DNA from: an uncultured Oscillospiraceae bacterium | GTDB lineage: Bacteria; Bacillota; Clostridia; Oscillospirales; Oscillospiraceae | DNA length: 30,692 nt | Direction of reading: 5' to 3' | Assembly (NCBI GenBank): GCA_934589525.1 | Contig: CAKTOB010000025.1 | Span: forward strand, 1-30,692 | Part shown: positions 1 to 6,465 of the stretch, piece by piece | How positions within the stretch are numbered: the first letter of the stretch is position 1 | Layout of the letters: each line of letters starts with the position of its first letter | Position numbers and translations under genes: made by a program | The notes under the pieces: generated by a model | What the model saw: the letters and a program-made list of their open reading frames with translations, nothing else | Told to the model about the DNA's origin: nothing | Databases searched by the model: none

Positions 1-5
1 TATCA

Positions 6-53
6 AATCTGTAAACCATGTGATTGCACAATCTGTAAAGTATGTTACTGCAC
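6..53. repeat. Two 24-bp direct repeats at the left edge
   Basis: Units at 6-29 and 30-53 match at 20 of 24 positions; each begins AATCTGTAAA and ends TGCAC. A further AATCTG follows at 62-65 or so. The array may continue beyond the window. No coding potential is seen and no function is proposed. Confidence 0.5.
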
Positions 54-60
54 TATACAA

Positions 61-101
61 ATCTGCCGCCATCCGGCGTAAGCCGGAATTGTGGTACATT
101 T
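61..101 (+). repeat. Hairpin repeat module B, copy 1
   Basis: This is a short copy of a dispersed module seen again at 6181-6232 (inverted), 30244-30299 and inside the 148-bp units after 30368. It contains TGCCGCCATCCGG and then a perfect hairpin CCGGC-GTAA-GCCGG at 73-86 whose loop is a GNRA-type tetraloop. GTGGTACATT follows, as in the other copies. The GGCGG half of the first stem is missing here, so the copy is truncated. Confidence 0.6.
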
Positions 102-131
102 GGATTTGCTACAAGCAAACCGGAAACGCCT

Positions 132-253
132 GTCATTCCGACCGGAGCGTAGCGGAGTGGAGGAATCCACCACGTTGGAAAAAGAACCACGGCAAGATAA
201 AACTTGCAACTTGGGAAGATTCCTCGACTCCGTTTCACTCCGCTCGGAATGAC
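132..253 (+). repeat. 122-bp palindromic element, copy 1 (MITE-like)
   Basis: The element begins GTCATTCCGACCGGAGCG and ends CGCTCGGAATGAC, so its ends are imperfect inverted repeats of about 35 bp with a central non-palindromic part. A second full-length copy lies inverted at 13821-13943. The two copies match through the centre as well as the ends (for example AAGATAAAACTTGC in both), so this is a shared element and not just a chance palindrome. No ORF lies inside it. Confidence 0.75.
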
Positions 254-263
254 ATGTCGGGAG

Positions 264-328
264 GTGGTACCATTCAACCGCACAGGTTGTATTCGGAACG
301 TGGCGGGCGGCAGATTGCCGCCCCTACA
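264..328 (+). repeat. Hairpin repeat module A, copy 1
   Basis: The module reads GGTACCATTCA, then CAGGTTGTA, then AACGTGGCGGGCGGCAG followed by a GGCGGCA/TGCCGCC hairpin and CCCTAC. Copies with the same order occur at 6252-6318 (plus) and about 5972-6031 (minus). It lies between the 3' end of the last pilin gene and the window edge, so it may be transcribed as the 3' UTR of the pilus operon. Confidence 0.65.
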
Positions 329-365
329 TGCGCGGTACCATTCATCCGCCTGGGTGGAACGGCGT

Positions 366-830
366 TTAGCCGGTGCTTCCGAGTCTTCCACCGACGCTGA
401 TCAATACTTTGTTGTTTGCATGCGTGAAGCTATAGGTGACGTCGTTGCCTTTTTCCCATTCGGTAAACTTGTAACCGGCGATGATCACACCGTCAGCATC
501 ATTAAGCGTTCCCTTGGTTTTGTACACGTTCGCCGTTTGACCACCCAGTTCATCCATGGTCTTCACCGTGCCGTCCGGCATTAGATAATATGTTTCGTCC
601 TCCGGGTTTTCAGGATGGACAATTCCCTCGGTGGTGATCTGCTCGGTCAGGACTCGGGCCATGGCAGCGGCGTAGCCGGAGCGGATGTTGGCTTCGTCGG
701 TGGCGACGCGGGCTTTATTGAGGGAGGTGGTGAAGGTGGGGATGGCGATGGCCACCAGGACGGCGATGATGGCCACAACGATCAGCATTTCCATCAGGGT
801 GAAGCCTTTGGAACTTTTGAGCCTCTTCAT
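366..830 (-). CDS. Type IV prepilin (second pilin of the cluster)
   Basis: This encodes a 154-residue type IV pilin precursor, a subunit assembled into a surface filament after leader-peptide removal. The start is ATG at 830, with GGAG eight bases upstream. The N-terminus is a short basic leader ending KSSKG, then FTLMEMLIVVAII, with Glu at mature position 5 and a roughly 20-residue hydrophobic helix; prepilin peptidase should cut after the Gly. The next 30 residues (TFTTSLNKARVATD and on) are almost identical to the neighbouring pilin, while the C-terminal head differs but keeps the order VIAG, W.K, VTY, V.I.V. The gene is last in the pilus operon and is followed by repeats, with no U-rich terminator seen before the window edge. 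Family assignment is firm; major versus minor pilin cannot be decided. Confidence 0.93.
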   Translation of the reverse strand: MKRLKSSKGFTLMEMLIVVAIIAVLVAIAIPTFTTSLNKARVATDEANIRSGYAAAMARVLTEQITTEGIVHPENPEDETYYLMPDGTVKTMDELGGQTANVYKTKGTLNDADGVIIAGYKFTEWEKGNDVTYSFTHANNKVLISVGGRLGSTG

Positions 831-912
831 AGTTTTCGTTCTCCATTTTCTATTCATGAAAGATCGCGTCTATTTCTTGCGGGCAGGGCCTGACGTTGTG
901 GCCTACAAGAGG

Positions 913-994
913 GGCTGCCCCGAGGATGTGCCTCTATGGGGCAGCCTGGGTTGTGTGCGTTCCCGTCAGCGATTTCGCAACCCTCCGAAATCGC
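913..994 (-). other. Two mRNA hairpins between the pilin genes, without U-tract
   Basis: GGCTGCCCC (913-921) pairs with GGGGCAGCC (938-946), with an inner GAGG/CCTC pairing, and GCGATTTCG (969-977) pairs perfectly with CGAAATCGC (986-994). Neither is followed by a run of T on the minus strand, so they are not classic terminators. They could shield the 3' end of the first pilin message or set the ratio of the two pilins; that role is inference. Confidence 0.5.
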
Positions 995-1020
995 AGCTGG
1001 GAGATTTTAGATATTATCTA

Positions 1021-1464
1021 TTAGGGATTGGTCACCGTAATTTTTACAGTATTCTTTTCTGCCTCATACACATATGTAACCGTGGCATTCTTTTTCCACT
1101 TGTCCACAGTCTGGCCCGCAATAACATTGGAAGTATCCTTATCACCAACATTACCGAAGCATTTATACTCGGTCTTCCCCGTTACTGTTTCAGTAGTTTT
1201 TGCGACACTGCCATCCGTATAGAGCTTGTAAGTCGCACCGGTAGCGGTAGAATTGTCGTTAGACTCTGCATAGTCTTTGGAGAGGACCTCTGCCATAACA
1301 GCGGCATAACCGGAACGAATATTGGCCTGGTCAGTAGCAACTCTGGCCTTGTTCAGAGAGGTGGTAAAGGTTGGAATGGCAATAGCCACCAGGACGGCGA
1401 TGATGGCGACGACGATCAGCATCTCCATCAGGGTGAAGCCCTTGGTGTTCTTGATCTTGTTCAT
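1021..1464 (-). CDS. Type IV prepilin (first pilin of the cluster)
   Basis: This encodes a 147-residue type IV pilin precursor. A longer reading frame runs upstream into pilC, but the ATG at 1464 has GGGAGAA at the right distance and gives a normal short leader (MNKIKNTKG) before FTLMEMLIVV. Glu5 of the mature protein and the hydrophobic assembly helix are present. The first 50 or so mature residues are nearly the same as in the pilin at 366-830, which points to tandem duplication; the C-terminal half has diverged and includes a single Cys in EYKCFGN. It follows pilC by about 100 bases and is followed by two hairpins. No prepilin peptidase gene is in the window, so processing must rely on one encoded elsewhere. 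Confidence 0.93.
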   Translation of the reverse strand: MNKIKNTKGFTLMEMLIVVAIIAVLVAIAIPTFTTSLNKARVATDQANIRSGYAAVMAEVLSKDYAESNDNSTATGATYKLYTDGSVAKTTETVTGKTEYKCFGNVGDKDTSNVIAGQTVDKWKKNATVTYVYEAEKNTVKITVTNP

Positions 1465-1564
1465 AGTGTTTCGTTCTCCCTTCTTTTCGAAGAAATGGTG
1501 TTGTTTTATGTATTCACCGGGCCGGGTTGAGAGTCCGGCGGATAACATCGGAAAAATATTTGAA

Positions 1565-2776
1565 TCAAACAATGCTGCCATACATGGTGAACATAGGCAG
1601 ATATACTCCTAAAAGCAGCAGCACCGTGATGATGGCCAGGCCGATGGTGATGCAGGGCTCCAGGATGGACAGGAGACGTTCGGTGGCCAGGGAGACCTCG
1701 TTATTAAAGTAGTCGCCCACCACGGTGAGGGTCTGCTCCATGTTGCCGGACTGCTCCCCCACCCCGGTCATTTCCGTTAACAGCTTGGGGAAATAGGGGC
1801 TTTTGGCCATGCTCTCGGAAAGGCCCTTGCCCATTTCCACCTCCTGCCGGGCCTTGCGGATGGCCTGGGAGACCATGCCGTTGGTGACCACGTTGGAGGT
1901 GACCTCCAGGGCCTTGACAATGGGCAGGCCCGCGGTGACCATGGTGGCCATGGTAGAGGAAAACTGGGCGGCGGCGTTCATCATATGGAGCTTATGGAAG
2001 GGGGACCAGGTCAGCTTGTTTTTATCCATCCAAGCCCTGCCCCGGGGGTCTCGTTTGATCAGGATCCGGGCGGTGACCAGGGCCAGGGCAACAAGGGCCA
2101 GAACCCACCACTTATGGACCATAAAGTCTGACACCGCCATCATGCCCTTGGTAATGCCGGGGAGCTCCACCCCCAGCTCGGCAAAGGTGGAGGTAAAGGC
2201 GGGGACGGCCTTGACCATGACGATGATAAAGACCACAATGGCCACGAAAATCACCATGACGGGATAGGTCAGGGCGCTGGCCACCTTGCCCTTGACCTTG
2301 GCGGATTTGTCAAAATAGGTATAGAGCTTGCCGAAGCAAATTTCCAGGGTGCCGGATTCCTCCCCGGCCCGGACGGTCTCAATAAAGGTGGGGGGGAGCC
2401 CCGGGCAATGGGTCTCGAAGCTCTGGGCCAGAGAGTAGCCGCCGGAAACGTCCTCAGCTACAAGGCGCAGCTTTTCCCGGAGGTATTTGTCCCCGGACTG
2501 CTCCGCCACCATCTCCACGCACCGGACAATGGGCAGGCCGGAGGTCAGGATGATGGAAAACTGGGAGCACATCATGGCCAGGTCTTTTTCTTTGATCTTG
2601 TGGGTGCCGATCTCCCGGGTCAGGATGCTTTTTTGCTCCTTCACCGGGGCAATGGCAGTGATCACGGCGCAGGTGGCCCGGAGCTGGGTCACGGCCTCAT
2701 ACTCGTTATAGGCCTTGACCACGCCGGAGACCCTCTGCCCCTCCGGGGTCAGGCCCCGGTATTTAAAGGTCGTCAA
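1565..2776 (-). CDS. pilC: Type IV pilus inner-membrane platform protein PilC
   Basis: This is a 403-residue GspF/PilC family protein, the inner-membrane platform on which the PilB and PilT motors act. The normal architecture is visible: a cytoplasmic N-terminal segment (FKYRGLTPEGQRVSG), two GspF domains (roughly residues 65-190 and 265-390), and three hydrophobic segments near 170-195, 220-240 and 370-395. It ends with the typical GVYLPMFTMY. Both domains carry the family pattern of a Gly-Leu-Pro-Ile region (SGLPIVRC and AGLPIVKA) followed by E.SG. The start is TTG at 2776, preceded by GAGGTG; no ATG with a ribosome site is nearby. It lies 32 bases after pilT. Confidence 0.95.
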   Translation of the reverse strand: MTTFKYRGLTPEGQRVSGVVKAYNEYEAVTQLRATCAVITAIAPVKEQKSILTREIGTHKIKEKDLAMMCSQFSIILTSGLPIVRCVEMVAEQSGDKYLREKLRLVAEDVSGGYSLAQSFETHCPGLPPTFIETVRAGEESGTLEICFGKLYTYFDKSAKVKGKVASALTYPVMVIFVAIVVFIIVMVKAVPAFTSTFAELGVELPGITKGMMAVSDFMVHKWWVLALVALALVTARILIKRDPRGRAWMDKNKLTWSPFHKLHMMNAAAQFSSTMATMVTAGLPIVKALEVTSNVVTNGMVSQAIRKARQEVEMGKGLSESMAKSPYFPKLLTEMTGVGEQSGNMEQTLTVVGDYFNNEVSLATERLLSILEPCITIGLAIITVLLLLGVYLPMFTMYGSIV

Positions 2777-2808
2777 GGATGATTCACCTCAATTTTGCTG
2801 TGGAATGG

Positions 2809-3864
2809 TCAAAAACAGCCGGGGCCCCGAAACCGCTCCGGGTCCCGGGCATAGCGCTGGGCGGTGGCCTGGGCCACGGTGCCCTCCCGGACCATTTTTT
2901 GCAGGGCATCGTCCATAAGGACAGAGCCCTGCTGGGCGTTCATGCCGATGAAGCTTTCCATCTGGGGGGTCTTGCCCTCCCGGATCAAATTTTTAATGGC
3001 GGGGTTTACCACCATGATTTCGCAAACTGCCGCCCGGCCCCGGCTGCTCTTTCTGGGCAGGAGCTGCTGGGAAATCACCGCCCGGAGGGTGGCCGCCAGC
3101 TGGATGCGGACCTGGCGCTGCTGCTCCTGGGGGAAGACATTGACCATCCGGTCCACGGAGTCCGCGGCGGAATTGGTGTGGAGGGTGGCAAAGACCAGGT
3201 GGCCGGTTTCCGCGGCGGTGAGGGCGGTCTCGATGGTGTTCAGGTCCCGCATTTCGCCGATCAGGATCACGTCCGGGTCTTCCCGGAGGATGGCCCGGAG
3301 GCCTGCGGCATAGGAAGCGGTGTCGTAGCCGATCTGCCGCTGGTTGATGACGCACTTGTCCGGGGTGTAGACATACTCAATGGGGTCTTCCAGGGTGATG
3401 ATGTGGGCAGGGCGCGTGTGGTTGATGCGGTCCAAAATGGCGGCCAAAGTGGTGGATTTTCCGGAGCCGGTCTCCCCCGTTACCAGGACGATACCGGAGC
3501 GATAGTCCGGGAAGGAGGCCACCACCGGGGGAAGATGCAGCTCTTCCAAAGCGGGGATGCCCTGGGCCAGCAGACGGATGGCGGCGGAAAGGCTGCCCTG
3601 CTGGCGGAACAGATTGACTCTCGTGCGGATGTTCCCGGGGAAGCTCAAAGACAGGTCCAGCTCCCCCATGGATTCGATTTCGGGGAAGCGGGACTGGGCC
3701 AGGGCCTTTCCGTAGTCCTCGCAGTCATGGCTTGTCAGGGGCTCCTGGGTCAGGTTTTGCAACTCCCCGTCCACCCGCACCCGGACCGGCAGGCCCGCCA
3801 CCAGATGAATATCGGAGGCCCGGGCTTCCCGGGCCATGGTTATTAAAGTTTCCAGTGCGATCAT
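2809..3864 (-). CDS. pilT: Type IV pilus retraction ATPase PilT
   Basis: This is a 351-residue hexameric AAA-like ATPase that powers pilus disassembly. Visible motifs are ASDIHL (residues 16-21), Walker A GETGSGKST (130-138), the Asp box ITLEDPIEY, Walker B with GEMRD (about 198-207), the His box GHLVFATLHTN (221-231), and the PilT-specific C-terminal IKNLIREGK, which extension ATPases lack. Length is normal for PilT. The ATG at 3864 is preceded by GAGGAGA and lies 11 bases after the pilB stop, so the two motors are probably co-translated from one message. PilT in the operon implies retractile pili (twitching, adhesion or DNA uptake); which of these cannot be read from the sequence. Confidence 0.96.
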   Translation of the reverse strand: MIALETLITMAREARASDIHLVAGLPVRVRVDGELQNLTQEPLTSHDCEDYGKALAQSRFPEIESMGELDLSLSFPGNIRTRVNLFRQQGSLSAAIRLLAQGIPALEELHLPPVVASFPDYRSGIVLVTGETGSGKSTTLAAILDRINHTRPAHIITLEDPIEYVYTPDKCVINQRQIGYDTASYAAGLRAILREDPDVILIGEMRDLNTIETALTAAETGHLVFATLHTNSAADSVDRMVNVFPQEQQRQVRIQLAATLRAVISQQLLPRKSSRGRAAVCEIMVVNPAIKNLIREGKTPQMESFIGMNAQQGSVLMDDALQKMVREGTVAQATAQRYARDPERFRGPGCF

Positions 3865-3875
3865 GTATGCTCTCC

Positions 3876-5567
3876 TCAGGTCATGGAGCTAATGGCTCTG
3901 GCGGCCTCCGGGAAGCTGATCTCCCCCCGAAGCACCAGCTCCCGGCAATTGTCTTTCATGGTGACGAGGCCCTGCTTTAGGGCCAAGGCCTTGAGTTTGT
4001 CGGTATCAGGGTCATCGGTGATCTGGCGGCGGAGGGGCCGGTCAACGGTGAGAATTTCAAACACCGCCCGGCGGCCACGGTTTCCCAAGTGGTTGCACTC
4101 CTGGCAGCCCTGGCCTTTGTAGAACTGCACATCCGCATCTTCGTCAATACCCAGCATGATTTTTTCGTCGGCGGTGGGGGTATAGGGTTTCCGGCAGTGG
4201 GGGCAGATTTTCCGCACCAGCCGCTGGGACACCACGCCCCGGAGGGCGCTGGCGATCATATAGGGCTCCACGCCGATGTCCACCAGGCGGCCAATGGTAG
4301 AGACCGCGTCGTTGGTGTGGAGGGTGGAGAGCACCAGGTGGCCGGTAATGGCGGCCCGGACCGCAATGGAGGCGGTCTCGCCGTCACGGATTTCGCCTAC
4401 GGAGATCACGTCCGGGTCTTGGCGCAGAATGGAGCGCAGGCCCACGGCAAAGGTCATGCCGGTTTTTTCGTTGATCTGGCACTGGTTGGCCCCGGGGATG
4501 TTGTATTCCACCGGGTCTTCCAGGGTCATGATGTTGGTCTCCTCCCGGCAAAGCTCCCGGATCATGGCGCACATGGTGGTGGATTTACCGGAGCCGGTGG
4601 GGCCCACAATGAGGATGACCCCGGAGCTGTTTTGCAGCAGGGCATCATAGGCTCGCTCGTCGGCCCCTTCCAGGCCGATGGTCTTCCGGTTGACACGGTT
4701 TGCGGACTTGTCCAGCAGTCGCAGCACCACTTTTTCGCCGTAAACCGTGGGGATGGAGGAGATACGCAGGTCCATTTCCTTGTCCTTGGCGGTGACCATG
4801 GCCCGGCCGTCCTGGGGGATCTTCCGCTCAGAAATGTTCATGCCGCCCATGATCTTCAGACGGGAGATCACCGTGGGCTGCAAATTGGCGGGGACCGTAA
4901 AGACCCGGCGCAGCACGCCGTCGATTCGCATGCGCACCACCATTTCCCCCTCCTGGGGCTCCAGGTGAATATCGGAGGCGTCCTCCGTAATGGCCCGCTC
5001 GATGACGGAGTTTACAAAGCGGATGGTGGGAGCCTCGGCGGCGGAGGTATCCACGGACTTCGCCATCTGCACCGGCACAATATCCGGCTGGGCGGAACCG
5101 GCCTCCCGCTTCATTTCCTCAATGGCCCGGGCGGTGCCCTCGTTGCCATAGAGGGTGGCAATGGCCTGCTCCGTGGCCCGGCGGGTGGAGATCATGGGCA
5201 CCACCTGCTTATGAGAGGCGGACTTGATCTCCTCCTGGGCAACAAAGTTCAGTGGGTCCGGCATGGCAACATAGAGCTCGTCCTTCACCAGCTTCACCGG
5301 CACCACACAGTATTTTCTGGCAATGGCCCGGGGGACGAACTTGGCCAGCTCCAAGGGGATGGACACCGCCGTCAGATCCACAAAGTCCACGCCCAGCTGC
5401 ATTTGCAGTGCTTCGATCAGCTGCTGCTCCGTAATGATGCCGCTGCCGATCAGCACGTCACCCAAACGCTCTTTTGTCTGTTTCTGGATCGCCAGGGCAT
5501 CCCGCAGCTGGTCCTGGTCAATGACCCCGGCGGAGATCAAAAGATCGCCCAAACGCATATAAGCCAC
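3876..5567 (-). CDS. pilB: Type IV pilus assembly ATPase PilB, with MshEN domain
   Basis: This is a 563-residue GspE/PilB family extension ATPase. The N-terminus has two tandem copies of the MshEN motif RLGxxLxxxGxIxxxxLxx (residues 5-28 and 34-57), known in MshE-type ATPases as the cyclic di-GMP binding element. Then follow ASDIHLEP (197-204), Walker A GPTGSGKST (322-330), Asp box MTLEDPVEY, Walker B region DVISVGEIRD (386-395), His box GHLVLSTLHTND, and a tetra-Cys zinc site (C455, C458, C488, C491). The start is GTG at 5567: AAGGGGG lies eight bases upstream, while the ATG at 5558 is too far from any ribosome site. It is first in the operon, behind a promoter at 5666-5694. Confidence 0.95.
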   Translation of the reverse strand: MAYMRLGDLLISAGVIDQDQLRDALAIQKQTKERLGDVLIGSGIITEQQLIEALQMQLGVDFVDLTAVSIPLELAKFVPRAIARKYCVVPVKLVKDELYVAMPDPLNFVAQEEIKSASHKQVVPMISTRRATEQAIATLYGNEGTARAIEEMKREAGSAQPDIVPVQMAKSVDTSAAEAPTIRFVNSVIERAITEDASDIHLEPQEGEMVVRMRIDGVLRRVFTVPANLQPTVISRLKIMGGMNISERKIPQDGRAMVTAKDKEMDLRISSIPTVYGEKVVLRLLDKSANRVNRKTIGLEGADERAYDALLQNSSGVILIVGPTGSGKSTTMCAMIRELCREETNIMTLEDPVEYNIPGANQCQINEKTGMTFAVGLRSILRQDPDVISVGEIRDGETASIAVRAAITGHLVLSTLHTNDAVSTIGRLVDIGVEPYMIASALRGVVSQRLVRKICPHCRKPYTPTADEKIMLGIDEDADVQFYKGQGCQECNHLGNRGRRAVFEILTVDRPLRRQITDDPDTDKLKALALKQGLVTMKDNCRELVLRGEISFPEAARAISSMT

Positions 5568-5612
5568 AGAAAAGGCCCCCTTCTCTGAATCACAATCTTG
5601 CGCAACATGAAG

Positions 5613-5738
5613 TCATAGTTTACTCGTAAAATCAATATTTTTATCTTTATGGCGCACTTGACTATATTCTACCATTTTAGTCATAAATTTGCAATATCTA
5701 ACTGATTTTTTATTTTCACTTTTTCGGTTTTGAACCAT
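5613..5738 (-). CDS. Possible 41-residue leader ORF upstream of pilB
   Basis: The ATG at 5738 is preceded by AAGGAGG with a seven-base spacer, the best ribosome site in this stretch, and the frame stays open for 41 codons to TGA at 5613-5615. The predicted peptide (MVQNRKSENKK...DFTSKL) is basic, polar and without a membrane segment or known motif. The DNA is far more AT-rich than neighbouring genes, and the likely pilB promoter (5666-5694) lies inside the frame, so it could only be translated from a longer transcript starting further upstream. It may be a leader peptide, an unrelated small gene or chance. I do not recognise it. Confidence 0.25.
   Translation of the reverse strand: MVQNRKSENKKSVRYCKFMTKMVEYSQVRHKDKNIDFTSKL
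5659..5694 (-). promoter_or_regulatory. Likely promoter of the pilus operon
   Basis: On the minus strand a -35 TTGCAA (5689-5694), a 17-base spacer and a -10 TAGAAT (5666-5671) lie about 90 bases before the pilB start. A 6-bp inverted repeat TGACTA/TAGTCA (5659-5664, 5678-5683) brackets the -10 box. I found no cyclic di-GMP riboswitch pattern in the leader. Confidence 0.6.
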
Positions 5739-5739
5739 C

Positions 5740-6428
5740 CGGTATCCTCCTTGCGGGTCATCCTCTGCAGAGTTGGCAGGGGGTGGGAGGACAAGGGGTG
5801 GCAGGTTTGCCGCCGATGCAAAATATTTGTTTCGTATTACCGTATATTGAACGTATTTACAATCAAATGATGTCCGTAAAATCTAAAAAACGTGGTACGT
5901 TGACGTAGGGGTGGTGCTTCGCGCAGCGAATCAAAATCTATTGATTGCCGGGGGCAATCACACCATAATTCCATCGGCAATCTGCCGCCCGCCACATGGC
6001 ATATATAACCTGTTTCGGTGAATGGTATAACCCAATATACGGAACAATGTAGCGGCGTTGACCCAACGCCATCCAGCCCCGGCGAGGGGCTGGCACCGTA
6101 ACAAATACAATCTGTTTTGTTGAATGGTATCACGCAACACAATAACAAACGTTTTTACGTTGGACGAAACAAACACAAACGTACCACGATTCCGGACCTC
6201 CGGGCCGGATGGCGGCAGATTGCCGCCGCTACAGTGGGGATACCATATTTTGGGCGATACCATTCACCCCTACAGGTTATACATCCAACGTGGCGGGCGG
6301 CTGGTAGCCACCCCTACGATACATTTGTTACGAATCACCATATTTTCAACGTATCTATTGTCTTTTTGTGCCTATAAAATGTAAAAACGGTGTGTGTTGT
6401 CATCCTTATATTTGAAATGCCGTGATGT
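5740..6428. repeat. Intergenic repeat island with modules A, B and C
   Basis: No gene is supported in this stretch. It holds module A inverted (about 5972-6031), module C inverted (6048-6100; hairpins GGCGTTG/CAACGCC and CCAGCCCC/GGGGCTGG), part of A again (about 6106-6133, ending TTGAATGGTATCAC), module B inverted (6181-6232), and module A in plus orientation (6252-6318). The same modules recur at 1-365 and 30244-30692. The island lies between the pilB leader and the terminator of the EF-G-like gene, that is, outside both transcription units. Confidence 0.75.
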
Positions 6429-6460
6429 AAAAAGCCAGGGACGTGGTGCCCCTGGCTTTT
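6429..6460 (-). terminator. Intrinsic terminator of the EF-G-like gene
   Basis: On the minus strand AAAAGCCAGGG pairs with CCCTGGCTTTT (6450-6460 with 6430-6440) around a 9-base loop, and runs into T residues. It starts six bases after the stop codon. Confidence 0.9.
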
Positions 6461-6465
6461 AGGTG

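Noticed and set aside
1..400. Short open frames overlapping at the left edge
   Set aside because: They read through repeat modules and the 122-bp palindrome, so coding is unlikely.
913..946. Terminator between the pilin genes
   Set aside because: The stem is strong but is followed by CCTCTTG and not by a T-run on the minus strand.
5568..5760. Cyclic di-GMP riboswitch before pilB
   Set aside because: I looked for the conserved core of the class I aptamer and did not find it; only a plain promoter and an AT-rich leader are visible.
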